This document shows positions 34,612 to 44,290 of a stretch of 64,000 nt of DNA, in pieces. The stretch is from Natronospirillum sp965602035. Lineage in GTDB: Bacteria > Pseudomonadota > Gammaproteobacteria > Pseudomonadales > Natronospirillaceae. Where the stretch lies: contig OZ271919.1 of assembly GCA_965602035.1 (NCBI GenBank), forward strand, positions 1,426,001 through 1,490,000. The letters run 5' to 3'. Both the position numbers and the translations under genes were made by a program. The notes under the pieces were generated by a model. It worked only from the letters and a program-made list of their open reading frames with translations, had not been told where the DNA came from and ran no database searches. Within the stretch, counting starts at the first letter, position 1; each line of letters begins with the position of its first letter.

Positions 34612-36507
34612 TCAGATTGCCACGTCAGCTAGGTTGCCCTTCTCTTCCAGCCACGCACGCCGATCGGCGCTGCGTTTTTTGGCCAGCAGCATGTCCATGA
34701 TGGACTGGACAACGTCGGCGTCGTCCATATGCAGTTGCACAAGACGGCGCGTGTCCGGGTTCATGGTGGTTTCACGCAGTTGCAACGGGTTCATTTCACC
34801 CAGACCCTTGAAGCGGGTGACCTGCACCTTGCCCCGTCGGTTCTCGGCATGCAGACGTTCCATGATGCCTTCTTTCTCGGCGTCATCGAGCGCGTAATAG
34901 GTGTCCTTGCCGATATCGATGCGGTAGAGGGGCGGCATGGCAACATACACATGCCCGTGTTGCACCAGTGCCGGGAAATGACGCACGAACAGCGCACAGA
35001 GTAATGCAGAGATATGCAGACCATCGCTGTCGGCGTCGGCCAGTATACAGACCTTGCCATAACGCAGGCCGGCCAGGTCGGTGCTGTCGGGGTCAACGCC
35101 CAGGGCCACGGCAATGTTGTGCACCTCCTCGGATGCGAGCAGTTCACTGCTGTCGACTTCCCAGGTGTTCAGTATCTTGCCGCGCAGCGGCAGGATAGCC
35201 TGATAATTCCGGTCGCGCGCCTGTTTCGCCGAGCCCCCGGCCGAATCACCCTCGACCAGAAACAGCTCGCTGGCCAGGGCCTCGGTGCCGGAACAGTCCG
35301 CCAGCTTGCCGGGCAATGCCGGCCCCTGGGTGACTCGCTTGCGCGTGACCTTGCGCGCGGCGCGTAACCGACGCCCGGCCGCCGCAATGACCAGCTCGGC
35401 AATCGCATCGCCATCGTCCGTATGCTGGTTGAGCCAGAGACTGAAGGCGTCCTTCACCACGCCAGAAACAAATGACGACATCTCTCGCGATGAAAGGCGC
35501 TCTTTGGTCTGCCCGGAAAACTGTGGATCGTGCATCTTTGCAGACAATACGTAGTGACAGTGTTCCCAGAGGTCTTCAGGGGTCAGGCGCAGCCCACGCG
35601 GCAGCAGATTGCGGAATTCACAGTACTCGCGCAGTGCCTCCAGCAGCCCTGTTCGGAAGCCGTTGACGTGGGTGCCCCCCAGCGCTGTGGGGATCAGGTT
35701 CACGTAGCTTTCGGTCAGGCCTTCGCCGCCTTCCGGCAGCCACTGAACGGCCCAGTCGACGGCCTCGGTTTCGCCGCTGTATGATCCTTCGAACGGCTGG
35801 GCCGGCACCGGACCATAGCCGCTCGTCGCGTTCATCAGGTAGTCGCGCAGACCGTCTTCATAGAACCATTCGTCGGCCTCGCCCGATGCTTCATCCAGCA
35901 GCGTTACCCTGAGGCTGGGGCACAGCACGGCCTTGGCCCGCAGAACGTGCCGCAGGCGGCTGAGCAGGAAGCGGCCGCTGTCGAAAAAGTGGGGGTCGGG
36001 CATAAAGCGGACCCGGGTGCCATGCTGCGTTTTCGCGCACCGATCGACCACCTGCAGGTCAGACGAGGTTTCGCTGTCCGCAAACTGCATTTCCCAGACC
36101 TGGCCCTGTTTCCAGATCGTCACGGTCAGCCAGTGAGACAACGCATTGACCACCGACACACCCACACCGTGCAGGCCCCCTGAATACTGATAGTTTTCCC
36201 CGGAAAATTTGCCGCCGGCGTGCAGTCGGGTCATGATCAGTTCGACACCGCTCACACCCTCTTCCGGGTGAACGTCAACCGGCATGCCACGGCCGTCGTC
36301 GGTGACCGACATGGACCCGTCCTGATGGGCAATAACATCGATGCGGGTCGCATGCCCGGCCAGGGCTTCATCGACCGAGTTATCGATGACTTCCTGCGCC
36401 AGGTGGTTGGGCCGGCTGGTGTCGGTATACATGCCGGGCCGTTTGCGCACGGGCTCCAGCCCGGTAAGTACTTCAATCGAGCTTGCGTTATAGTCCTTGC
36501 CGGCCAT
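34612..36507 (-). CDS. parE: DNA topoisomerase IV subunit B
   Basis: A 631-residue GHKL ATPase subunit. The ATP site is QEVIDNSVDEALAGHA with DDGRGMPVDVH and GGLHGVGVSVVNALS. The TOPRIM domain has EGDSAGGSAKQARDRNYQ, the PLRGKILN motif and the DADSDG acidic triad. About 630 residues without the gyrase insert identifies ParE rather than GyrB. Its ATG overlaps the cpdA stop (TGATG), so it is coupled to cpdA. No parC is in this window. Confidence 0.96.
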   Translation of the reverse strand: MAGKDYNASSIEVLTGLEPVRKRPGMYTDTSRPNHLAQEVIDNSVDEALAGHATRIDVIAHQDGSMSVTDDGRGMPVDVHPEEGVSGVELIMTRLHAGGKFSGENYQYSGGLHGVGVSVVNALSHWLTVTIWKQGQVWEMQFADSETSSDLQVVDRCAKTQHGTRVRFMPDPHFFDSGRFLLSRLRHVLRAKAVLCPSLRVTLLDEASGEADEWFYEDGLRDYLMNATSGYGPVPAQPFEGSYSGETEAVDWAVQWLPEGGEGLTESYVNLIPTALGGTHVNGFRTGLLEALREYCEFRNLLPRGLRLTPEDLWEHCHYVLSAKMHDPQFSGQTKERLSSREMSSFVSGVVKDAFSLWLNQHTDDGDAIAELVIAAAGRRLRAARKVTRKRVTQGPALPGKLADCSGTEALASELFLVEGDSAGGSAKQARDRNYQAILPLRGKILNTWEVDSSELLASEEVHNIAVALGVDPDSTDLAGLRYGKVCILADADSDGLHISALLCALFVRHFPALVQHGHVYVAMPPLYRIDIGKDTYYALDDAEKEGIMERLHAENRRGKVQVTRFKGLGEMNPLQLRETTMNPDTRRLVQLHMDDADVVQSIMDMLLAKKRSADRRAWLEEKGNLADVAI

Positions 36508-37322
36508 CAGTAGCCACTGCCCTCCAGATCGACATCGAGCATCACGTCCACTCGGGAAATATCGGTTTCAATATGTCCGTCGGGGTAGAGTTGAAGCCAG
36601 CGGTATCCCGGTGGCAGGTCATCCAGTTTGAAATCATGCTGCCGCGGAGCGAACTGGATACAGGTGGAGGGCGTCGATAAATGCAGGACGCCATCGATGA
36701 CCTTTTCCACATGCTGATGGATATGGCCCCAGAGCAACCCGCGGACGCTGTTGTACGGTGCCAGCACCTGATAGAGGTCCTGTGCATTCTTGAGTATGTG
36801 GTTGTCCAGCCAGGCGGAACCACTGGGAATCGGGTTGTGATGCAGCGCCACCAGCACATGGCGGTTGCCCGCCGTGGCGAGGGCGACATCAAGGGCTTCC
36901 AGCTCATCGGATTCGAGGTAACCGTGCACCGCGTCACTGACGGAGGAATTCAGCAGAACAATGCGCCAGTGGTCGTTGTCGATGAACCGGGGGATATTGT
37001 CCCGGGCGAATTCCAGCTGGTAGAACGTCTCGGCTTCATCATGATTACCCGGACACCAGGCCATGGCCGGCGCCAGCGACAGCGCGTGATCGTGGAAGTA
37101 CCGGTACGCGGCCTCCGAATTGTCCTGGGTAATATCACCCGTACCCAGAATGAGATCGATATCGGTCTGTTCCTGTTTCACTAGGTCAACGACCGCATTG
37201 AAACTCTCCCGGGTATTCATGCCCTGCAGACGACGCTCCGGATCAGCAAACAGATGGCTGTCGGTCAGTTGAACGATGCGCCATGGGCTGCCACGCTCGG
37301 GACGATCGGTTGGTTCTGTCAT
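36507..37322 (-). CDS. cpdA: 3',5'-cyclic-AMP phosphodiesterase CpdA
   Basis: A 271-residue metallophosphoesterase degrading cAMP. The metal-site blocks are in order: LTDSHLFA, GTGDITQDN, PGNHDE, LHHNP and GHIHQH. Its place between yqiB and parE matches the E. coli order, except that yqiA is absent here. Confidence 0.92.
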   Translation of the reverse strand: MTEPTDRPERGSPWRIVQLTDSHLFADPERRLQGMNTRESFNAVVDLVKQEQTDIDLILGTGDITQDNSEAAYRYFHDHALSLAPAMAWCPGNHDEAETFYQLEFARDNIPRFIDNDHWRIVLLNSSVSDAVHGYLESDELEALDVALATAGNRHVLVALHHNPIPSGSAWLDNHILKNAQDLYQVLAPYNSVRGLLWGHIHQHVEKVIDGVLHLSTPSTCIQFAPRQHDFKLDDLPPGYRWLQLYPDGHIETDISRVDVMLDVDLEGSGY

Positions 37323-37449
37323 GATCGGGTTTTCCTGATGATGGATTCACTCAGTGGCTGACAGAGCGCCCACGCTGGACTGCCTCACACAGAAGGAGTT
37401 TTACAGAAAATCGGGTGTGTGGCCACCCTTACCGGCGCCTGTATGACCA

Positions 37450-37899
37450 CTATGTGAACAGGATCCGCTCCTGAGTCACACCCTGTTCGAATAATAGCTG
37501 CAGCCATTCACTGAGCCAGCGGTTCAACTGCGCTTTTTCATCGGCCTGATACATGTTCGGATTCGGGTAATGGTATACGCCTTTGAGGCTCCCGGTGTGA
37601 TCCAGTGACACCACTTCCGAGGTGTTGGCGTCCAGGTACACACGCACACGGAAATGGTGGCGGGCCAGACGGGGCGGCATGTGGTTCTGTTCCAGCGTGA
37701 CATCCACTGTGGCCGTGTACCGGAACCGCTCAGCGACCTGGAAGGTGACTTCGGTGTCCATCTCGGACTCGCTGTGTATGCGGCAGGCCATCTTTTCACC
37801 GTCCGGAAACCCGGGCAGCAGCCGCCACAGCCGGTGGTAGTTCCGTTCACACACAGCCGCCTGCTCACGCAGTTCGTGCACGTACCGGCGTCTTTTCAT
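37450..37899 (-). CDS. yqiB: DUF1249 family protein YqiB
   Basis: A 149-residue cytoplasmic protein of the DUF1249 family, function unknown. It has RNYHRLWRLLPGFPDG-like and YHYPNPNMYQADEKAQLNRWLSEWL segments typical of YqiB. Start at ATG 37897-37899 overlaps the nudF stop by four bases (ATGA); a longer in-frame extension lies inside nudF and is unlikely. Conserved linkage nudF-yqiB-cpdA suggests a shared role. Confidence 0.9.
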   Translation of the reverse strand: MKRRRYVHELREQAAVCERNYHRLWRLLPGFPDGEKMACRIHSESEMDTEVTFQVAERFRYTATVDVTLEQNHMPPRLARHHFRVRVYLDANTSEVVSLDHTGSLKGVYHYPNPNMYQADEKAQLNRWLSEWLQLLFEQGVTQERILFT

Positions 37900-38513
37900 G
37901 ATCCTGTCCACTCCTCCTGCAGCGTCCGTTGGTGCGACGCGAGCCACTGTAACGCAATAATGCTGGCGGCGTTGTTGATGTGGCCCTCAGCAAGCCAGTC
38001 GAGTGCCCGGGCCACAGAGACCCGGTGCACGAGAATATCTTCCCCTTCGTCTGCCAGGCCGTGTACGCCCGATGCTGTTGACGCGTCCACTTCGCCGATG
38101 AACAGGGTCACCCGCTCATCACAGGCGCCGGGGCTCGGCAGGTATTCATAGAGGCGGCGAATTCGACCCAGCGTGATCCCCGCTTCTTCCTCGGCCTCCC
38201 GTCTTGCAACGGCTTCTTCCGACTCGCCCGGATGAATCAGACCGGCCACGCACTCAATGAGCCAGGGGGTTTCGACCTTGCCACCACCGACCCGGTATTG
38301 TTCGATGAGAATCACCTCCTCGGTGCGCGGGTCGTACGGCAATACCACCACCGCATCGGGGCGCAGCATCAATTCGCGTCGAATGGTGACCCGGTTGCCC
38401 GAGTAACCCGCATGCGCCAGTCGGTAGGCCCGCATTTCATAGAAACCCCGGTAGAGCTGCTCTTCCTCGAGTATCTCTACATCATCAGGGCCGAACTGTT
38501 GGGGTCTCGACAC
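37896..38513 (-). CDS. nudF: ADP-ribose pyrophosphatase (Nudix)
   Basis: A 205-residue Nudix hydrolase cleaving ADP-ribose to AMP and ribose-5-phosphate. The Nudix box is GLIHPGESEEAVARREAEEE plus AGI (GX5EX7REUXEEXGU), preceded by the ADPRase-type EQYRVGGGKVETPWLIECVAG. It is the first gene of nudF-yqiB-cpdA-parE and divergent from tolC, as in E. coli. Confidence 0.94.
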   Translation of the reverse strand: MSRPQQFGPDDVEILEEEQLYRGFYEMRAYRLAHAGYSGNRVTIRRELMLRPDAVVVLPYDPRTEEVILIEQYRVGGGKVETPWLIECVAGLIHPGESEEAVARREAEEEAGITLGRIRRLYEYLPSPGACDERVTLFIGEVDASTASGVHGLADEGEDILVHRVSVARALDWLAEGHINNAASIIALQWLASHQRTLQEEWTGS

Positions 38514-38602
38514 ACTGCCTCCCGGTTCACTGATTGAGTAACCGGCTCATGTTAAGGAGCCGGGGTGCTGACGTAGTCTAGGGGAACGCACTGACAGTGG
38601 CA

Positions 38603-38630
38603 AAACTGCCCGTAACAAACTGTCCGCAAC
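38603..38630 (+). repeat. 14-base tandem duplication upstream of tolC
   Basis: AAACTGCCCGTAAC (38603-38616) is followed directly by AAACTGTCCGCAAC (38617-38630), two differences. It lies in the 252-base nudF-tolC divergent region, where regulator sites would be expected. Nothing else is obvious in that gap. Confidence 0.6.
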
Positions 38631-38765
38631 AAATACGATTGGTGCCGGTAGTCGGTGGCCCATGACAATGCTCACTGCGTACATGGAGGAGTTTCGGTTA
38701 AACTGGACCACCCGATAACGCCCATGCGGAATCGGAGCCACCTGTCGGACCCTGCTGGAGGAACA

Positions 38766-40148
38766 ATGAACGGTCGCCAGACGCTTTTTCGCGCCAGCCT
38801 GATGGCAATGGCCATTGCCGCTGCCTCGGTCACCCAGGGGCAGTCACTCGACACATTGTACGAGAATGCCCTGAGCCACGATACCGATCTGGGTGCCGCG
38901 CAGGCCAATCGCCGGGCCGCCGCGACGCGCATTACCGAGAGCCTCAGTGTGCTGCGCCCACAGGTGAATCTGGAAGCCGAGACCGGCCCCTCCTACGGCC
39001 GCGACTGGGCAGCGCTGACCGATGGCGGCGCCGGCACCTTCGACGACGATGGCAGCCTGCGCATCGGCGGCAGCACCCGCCTGGTTTTGTCACAGAACCT
39101 TTACAACGCGCAGGCGGCGCAGGCCTATGAATCGGTGCGAACCAGCGATTCCGCCAGCGAATACCAGGTGGAAGCGGCCCGTGCGGACCTGCAATCGCGG
39201 GTGATTCAGGGATACATTGCGGTGCTGCAGGCCCGCGAGCGCGCGCGGTTATCGCAGCGCGTGATCAATACCGTGCAGCGTCAACTGGAGCAGACCCAGG
39301 AGCGTTACGATGTCGGCCTGGTGGCCATTACTGATGTGCTGGAAGCACAGGCCGCGCTGGACCAGGCGCGGGCCGATCAGGTGGACGCAGACAACCAGGT
39401 TACGCTTGCCCGACAGGACCTGAGCCGCATTACCGGCGTACCGGTTGACAACCTGCCGACGCTCAGCGCCTCGTTCAGCCCGTCGGATATTGAACTGGGA
39501 CCGCTGCAGGAGTGGATCAACCGTAGCCGGCAGAACCCCGCGCTGGTGGCACAGCGACTGAGTGTCGAGTCACAGGAACAGAGCCTGACCGCGAGTGAAC
39601 GCGATAATCTGCCGGTTATCAGTGCCCGGGCAAGCTGGGACTACGAAGCAAATGTCGGCAGCCGGCTTGACCAGTATACGGTAAGCGATCAGTTCGATAA
39701 CGAATTCAATGATCAGACGGGCATTACGCTTGCGTTGACAGCCACCTACTCACTGCCGGTATTTGACTCGGGCCGACGCCAGGCCGGGCTTGACCGCCAG
39801 AGCCACCAGATTGCCGCCAGCCGGGCAGAACTGGATGGCCGGATTCGCCAGATTGAACAGAATGTTCAGCGCCTGTATCAGCAACTCGAAGCCAACCGTT
39901 CACGGCTGCGGGCCCTGGAACAGGTGGTATCGAGCCGGGAGAGTGCTGCGGAAGCAACTGAAGTCGGCTATGAAGTAGGGTCGCGTAATATTGTGGAAGT
40001 GCTCAATGCGCAGCAGGCGTTGCTGAGTGCACGAACAGATCTTTCATTGGCGCGACACTCGTTTCTGGCCGACTATCTGCAGTTGCAGCAGGTATCCGGC
40101 ACGCTGAACGAGAACGACATCGAGTGGGTCATGGGCTACCTCAACTGA
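38766..40148 (+). CDS. tolC: Outer-membrane efflux channel TolC
   Basis: A 460-residue outer-membrane factor. The signal peptide is MNGRQTLFRASLMAMAIAAASVTQG, followed by QSLDTLYENALSHDTDLGAAQANRRAA, the usual TolC start. Two long alpha-hairpin repeats (for example RVINTVQRQLEQTQERYDVG and EVGYEVGSRNIVEVLNAQQ) match the paired OEP domains. It is the common exit duct for export systems and RND pumps; no pump genes adjoin. GGAGG precedes ATG 38766; the frame is open upstream but lacks a ribosome site there. Confidence 0.95.
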   Translation: MNGRQTLFRASLMAMAIAAASVTQGQSLDTLYENALSHDTDLGAAQANRRAAATRITESLSVLRPQVNLEAETGPSYGRDWAALTDGGAGTFDDDGSLRIGGSTRLVLSQNLYNAQAAQAYESVRTSDSASEYQVEAARADLQSRVIQGYIAVLQARERARLSQRVINTVQRQLEQTQERYDVGLVAITDVLEAQAALDQARADQVDADNQVTLARQDLSRITGVPVDNLPTLSASFSPSDIELGPLQEWINRSRQNPALVAQRLSVESQEQSLTASERDNLPVISARASWDYEANVGSRLDQYTVSDQFDNEFNDQTGITLALTATYSLPVFDSGRRQAGLDRQSHQIAASRAELDGRIRQIEQNVQRLYQQLEANRSRLRALEQVVSSRESAAEATEVGYEVGSRNIVEVLNAQQALLSARTDLSLARHSFLADYLQLQQVSGTLNENDIEWVMGYLN

Positions 40149-40160
40149 CCGCTGAGGCCG

Positions 40161-41423
40161 TCATCGCATCGCTTCGATCAGCGCCGCCACCTGGCGGCGT
40201 GTTGCTCCCTGATTGCGGGCAATCATAGCCTGGCCCCGAGCACCAGCCGCAGCGCGGCCGGTTTCATCCTGCAGCAGCGACAGCAGCCGGCCAGTAAGCT
40301 GGCTGGCCTTCACCTGATGCATGACACCGGCATCCCGGAGTGTGTTGGCGACTTCCTGGAAATTGAAGCTCGAGGGTCCGGTGACCACGGGCACCCCAAG
40401 GGAGGCCGGCTCGATCAGGTTGTGACCGCCCCGGTCGATCCAACTGCCACCCACCAGCGCAATGGTGCCCAGGCCGTAGAAAACCGGGAGCTCACCGACG
40501 GTATCAAGCAGCCAGACCTGGTCATTGGCGCCGGGCGTCGCATGCTCTGAGCGCCGACAATACCTCAGCCCGAGACTGTCGAGCCGGTCCGCCACCGGGC
40601 CGAACCGGTCCTTGTGCCGTGGCGCCAGAATAAGCAGCACGTCGGGATAGGCGGTGGTCAGCGCGCGAAAGGCATTCAGCACCAGTTCCTCTTCGCCGGT
40701 ATGAATACTGCCGGCAACGATCACCGGCCGGCCGACACAGCACTCGCGCAGGGTTTCCAACTGGTCGCGCTGGGTTTCGCTCAGGGCCAGGTCGTACTTG
40801 ATAGAGCCCGTTACCTGTACGCGGCTACCGGATACGCCACAGGCCCGGAAATTGGCGGCATCACGCTCGGTCTGTGCGAGCACGCCGGTCAGTGCAGCGA
40901 ACGCCGGCCGGGTCAGGGCATTGAAGCGGCGGTAACCGCGCGCGGAGCTGTCAGACAGGCGGGCATTGGCCACAACGATCGGCGTTTCACTACGCAGCGC
41001 CAACTGAACCAGGTTGGGCCATATTTCTGTTTCCATCAGCACAATCAGGCGTGGCTTATAGTGCAGGAACAACGGACGTGTCATGCTCACCAGGTCAAAG
41101 GGCATGTACTGGTGCAGCACCGGTACTTTCCAGCCCTGCACCATAACAGATGCCGCCGGTGTGGTAGTGGTGACCAGAAACTGGATTGATTCGTCTTCCC
41201 GGTGCCACCGGCGCACCAGCGAGTGCGCGGCCTGCACTTCGCCAACGGATACCGCATGAATCCATACCAGTGTACTGCTGCGTGCCGGGGAAACCGTCGG
41301 TCGGCCCAGTCGCTCCCGCCAGCGAAGCCGGTACTCGGGTTCGGACAGACTCAGGCGCCAGAACCGCAGGAAGAACCAAGGGAGAGACAGAGTGATCAGT
41401 GCACTGTACAGCAGTCGAATCAT
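40161..41423 (-). CDS. waaA: 3-deoxy-D-manno-octulosonic acid (Kdo) transferase
   Basis: A 420-residue GT30 enzyme adding Kdo to lipid IV-A at the inner face of the inner membrane. A short N-terminal helix (YSALITLSLPWFFLRFW) anchors it. Signature segments are WIHAVSVGEVQAA, MPFDLVSMTRPLFLHYKPRLIVLMETEIWPN and GGSWIDRGGHNLIEPASLGVPVVTGP. It converges with tolC, 12 bases apart. Confidence 0.95.
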   Translation of the reverse strand: MIRLLYSALITLSLPWFFLRFWRLSLSEPEYRLRWRERLGRPTVSPARSSTLVWIHAVSVGEVQAAHSLVRRWHREDESIQFLVTTTTPAASVMVQGWKVPVLHQYMPFDLVSMTRPLFLHYKPRLIVLMETEIWPNLVQLALRSETPIVVANARLSDSSARGYRRFNALTRPAFAALTGVLAQTERDAANFRACGVSGSRVQVTGSIKYDLALSETQRDQLETLRECCVGRPVIVAGSIHTGEEELVLNAFRALTTAYPDVLLILAPRHKDRFGPVADRLDSLGLRYCRRSEHATPGANDQVWLLDTVGELPVFYGLGTIALVGGSWIDRGGHNLIEPASLGVPVVTGPSSFNFQEVANTLRDAGVMHQVKASQLTGRLLSLLQDETGRAAAGARGQAMIARNQGATRRQVAALIEAMR

Positions 41424-41498
41424 GCAGAATCCAGGTGTTCAGAACGTCCGCGACATTATGCCGTTGTTGTCACAGAATACCACCGCAGAGCACAGGAT

Positions 41499-42023
41499 TC
41501 ATTCTGACAACAGTCGCGCCATGGTCAGCGTATGCTGCCAGGCGGCGCCCGACCAGCGCACGGCCCGGTGGTGCCCCTCTTCGCGGAATCCCAGCGCGCG
41601 GTACAGATGAATGGCCGGTTCGTTGTCGGTGAAGACCTCGAGTTCCAGACGCAGGTAACCACCGGCCCGGGCATCGCTGATCACGGCTTCCAGCAGGCGA
41701 CGGCCGATACCCCGACCACGTGCGCCGCGAGCCACACCCATGCCCACGCGTCCGGCGTGGCGTCGGGATGGCTGAGTGTGCGGCACCAGGTCAGCCCAGC
41801 CGACCAGTTGCCCCTCGACGTCGGCAACGCGAAATGGTGAACCCGCCGCGAGATTGGCGGCGACAAAACGTCGGAAGTGAGCGGGATCCGGCGGTTCATC
41901 GCTCATCAGGAGGTTACCTTCCGCGATGATCGCCGCCAGCAGGGTATGCACTGCGTCGGCATCATCAGGGCGGGCCGGCCGAATTCGCACTGGCGTGTCC
42001 TGTGAGGTCGTTGTCATGGCCAT
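41499..42023 (-). CDS. GNAT-family N-acetyltransferase
   Basis: A 174-residue GNAT protein. The acetyl-CoA site GMGVARGARGRGIGRRLLEAVI (motif A, R-G-x-G-I-G) is preceded by VGWADLVPHTQPSRRHAGRV and followed by LELEVFTDNEPAIHLYRALGFREEG, the RimI-like region. The substrate is unknown. Two ATGs six bases apart (42021-42023 and 42015-42017) are possible starts; an upstream frame extension lacks a ribosome site. Confidence 0.85.
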   Translation of the reverse strand: MAMTTTSQDTPVRIRPARPDDADAVHTLLAAIIAEGNLLMSDEPPDPAHFRRFVAANLAAGSPFRVADVEGQLVGWADLVPHTQPSRRHAGRVGMGVARGARGRGIGRRLLEAVISDARAGGYLRLELEVFTDNEPAIHLYRALGFREEGHHRAVRWSGAAWQHTLTMARLLSE

Positions 42024-42105
42024 TTCTCTGTTGCCGATGGGCGGGCACTCGCTGTTCGTTGCGTCAGTGGCTACAATGCGCCTCCCGATGAACGATGGGT
42101 AGCCC

Positions 42106-43035
42106 ATGTCTCAGTCAAACGCAGATCGTAGCTCAGAACCGGTGTTTTCCCGTCGCTGGCTGGCACCCGCGTATTGGCCGATCTGGGTGCTGGTCGGGCT
42201 GATGTGGCTGCTGGCCCAGTTGCCCTGGACCTGGCAGCGCCGTGTGGGCCGCGGTATCGGCCACCTGCTCTATTATACGGCACGTTCCCGGCGCCGAGTA
42301 GCCAGCACGAATATTGCGCTGGCGTTTCCCGAGTTTACGCCGGTTGAACGCCAGCAACTGGTACGACGTATTTTTCTGGAAACCGCGCGCAGTCTGCCAG
42401 AGACCTGCGTGGCCTGGTTCGGCGACCCGCGTCGAACCGGTGCGACCTGGCAAGTGGAGAACGATGACCTGGCCCGGCAGGCGGTCGCATCGGGCCGTGG
42501 CGCTCTCTTCGTGGGGGCGCATTTTTCCTGTGTCGATATCTGTGGTGCGTACATGGGTACGCTGGTGGACTTCGACAGCCTGCACCGCCCCCACAATAAC
42601 CCGCTGCTGAACTATTTCCAGCACCGCGGCCGTCGGCGTTTTCTGGGTGGCCTGGTGGCGCGCAAGGATATGCGCGGACTGGTGCGGCGGTTACGCCGGG
42701 GGCGGGGTATTTTCTATGCGCCGGATCAGGACCTGGGCCGGAAACATTCCCTGTTTGTGCCGTTTTTCGGAATTCCCACGGCGACGGTGACGGCGACCAG
42801 CAAGCTGGTACAGATGAGTGGCTGCGAGGTGTTTCTGATTCTCACCGTGCGCACGGAGACGGGCTACCGGATTCGTGTGGAACCGGCACCGGCGCTGGCA
42901 TCAGAAGACACCGAGGCCGCCCTGGCGGCCTACAATGGCTGGCTTGAGCGAGCCGTGCGGGAGGATCCGGCGCAGTATTTGTGGCTGCACAAACGGTTCA
43001 AGACACGGCCCGAGGGCGAGCCGTCGCCATATTAA
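42106..43035 (+). CDS. lpxL: Lipid A biosynthesis acyltransferase (LpxL/HtrB type)
   Basis: A 309-residue inner-membrane acyltransferase adding a secondary acyl chain to Kdo2-lipid IV-A. The HX4D catalytic motif is seen in GAHFSCVD, and the family stretch GIFYAPDQDLGRKHSLFVPFFGIPTATVTATS follows. The C-terminal DPAQYLWLHKRFKTRP is typical. LpxL versus LpxM cannot be fully separated, but the DQDLG form favours LpxL. It is divergent from the GNAT gene and close to waaA. Confidence 0.93.
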   Translation: MSQSNADRSSEPVFSRRWLAPAYWPIWVLVGLMWLLAQLPWTWQRRVGRGIGHLLYYTARSRRRVASTNIALAFPEFTPVERQQLVRRIFLETARSLPETCVAWFGDPRRTGATWQVENDDLARQAVASGRGALFVGAHFSCVDICGAYMGTLVDFDSLHRPHNNPLLNYFQHRGRRRFLGGLVARKDMRGLVRRLRRGRGIFYAPDQDLGRKHSLFVPFFGIPTATVTATSKLVQMSGCEVFLILTVRTETGYRIRVEPAPALASEDTEAALAAYNGWLERAVREDPAQYLWLHKRFKTRPEGEPSPY

Positions 43036-43056
43036 CGAATATTTAGTATGGGTATT

Positions 43057-43168
43057 GGTCCAGGGTCGATTGTGTCACCGGGGACCGGGCGTGAACACAT
43101 CCCTGTAGCCCTGCGACGAAAACGTCCTGTTTTCGACGACTCCCCGATAACACAATCGACCCTGGACC
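43057..43168 (-). repeat. Dispersed structured element, copy 4 (inverted)
   Basis: The longest arms of the family: 43057-43084 and 43141-43168, complementary at 26 of 28 positions (GGTCCAGGGTCGATTGTGT...). The 56-base core (43085-43140) is in reverse orientation to copies 1-3, with changes in the small hairpin (GTG-TT-CAC in place of GTA-TT-TAC) that keep pairing. It lies between the convergent lpxL and ilvE ends. Confidence 0.87.
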
Positions 43169-43261
43169 CGCACACCGACAAAGCCGCTATGCGGATTGCC
43201 GCTCGGCGGTCGACGGTCGACGGTCACGACTGTATCCAGATCCAGAAATCACGATAAACAA

Positions 43262-44194
43262 TCAGCGAACGTAGGTCAGCCAGTCCGGGTGGGCATCACG
43301 CTTGCCCACAACCTGGTCGAAGTACATGGACTGCAACTGTGTGGTGACCGGGCCGCGCTGGCCCTCGCCGATCTGCCGGCCATCGAGTTCGCGAATCGGC
43401 AGCACTTCGGCGGCGGTGCCGGTGAAGAACGCCTCGTCGGCCACATAGATCTCATCCCGGGTGATGCGTTTTTCCACTATGGGCTTTCCAATTTCCTCGG
43501 CCAGCGCAAAGATTGTGCGGCGGGTAATGCCGTCCAGGCAGGATGTCAGCTCCGGCGTGAATATCTGACCCTCACGGATAATGAACAGGTTTTCGCCCGA
43601 GCCTTCGGCCACGTAGCCTTCCGGGTCGAGCAACAGCGCCTCTTCACACCCGGCGTCCAGTGCCTCGCGCAACGCCAGCATGGAATTCATGTAATTGCCG
43701 TTGGCTTTGGCCTTGGTCATGGTGATATTGACATGGTGGCGCGTGTAGGACGACGTGCGCACCCGAATGCCGAGATCCCGGGCTTCCGGTGCCATGTAGC
43801 TGGGCCACTCCCAGGCGGCAATCATCACGTGCACCTGCAGGTTGTCCGCGCGCAGGCCCATGCCCTGGCTGCCGTAGAATGCCATGGGGCGAATGTAGGC
43901 ATGGTCCAGATTGTTCTTGTTGACTGCATCAATCTGCGCCTGGTTGATCTGCTCCTTGGTCCAAGGCATGTCCATACGCAGGATGTGCGCGCTGCGGAAC
44001 AACCGGTCAGTATGCTCACGCAGACGGAATATGGCAGCGCCCTGGTCGGTGGCATAGGCTCGCACGCCCTCAAACACACCCATGCCGTAATGCAACGTGT
44101 GGGTCAGAACGTGGGTTGTGGCGTCACGCCACGGAATCATTTCACCGTCGAGCCAGATCAGACCGTCGCGGTCTGCCATGGTGGGCATTGCCAT
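43262..44194 (-). CDS. ilvE: Branched-chain amino acid aminotransferase
   Basis: A 310-residue fold-type IV PLP enzyme making or degrading Leu, Ile and Val. Motifs are LHYGMGVFEGVRAY, the PLP-lysine region NITMTKAKANGNYMNSMLA and EGYVAEGSGENLFIIREG, with ITRDEIYVADEAFFTGTAAEV at the end. ATG 44192-44194 has a GGAG at nine bases; the longer upstream frame has no such site. It follows glnE, an order also seen in pseudomonads. Confidence 0.96.
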   Translation of the reverse strand: MAMPTMADRDGLIWLDGEMIPWRDATTHVLTHTLHYGMGVFEGVRAYATDQGAAIFRLREHTDRLFRSAHILRMDMPWTKEQINQAQIDAVNKNNLDHAYIRPMAFYGSQGMGLRADNLQVHVMIAAWEWPSYMAPEARDLGIRVRTSSYTRHHVNITMTKAKANGNYMNSMLALREALDAGCEEALLLDPEGYVAEGSGENLFIIREGQIFTPELTSCLDGITRRTIFALAEEIGKPIVEKRITRDEIYVADEAFFTGTAAEVLPIRELDGRQIGEGQRGPVTTQLQSMYFDQVVGKRDAHPDWLTYVR

Positions 44195-44290
44195 TATTGA
44201 TGTCTCCGAGTCAGCTGTTATTCGCGATACCCGCACCGCCGGGCAGACCACGAATGATAGCAGCCTCGCGCGCTCTGGCAATGGCCACTC

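Noticed and set aside
34591..34616. PurR box at guaB (GCAAAAACGATTTTC)
   Set aside because: Resembles the box, but the spacing between GCAA and CG is two bases too long, so the match is not credible.
43208..43224. Short tandem GGTCGAC repeats
   Set aside because: Only about two and a half 7-base units in a gap; too small to support a function.
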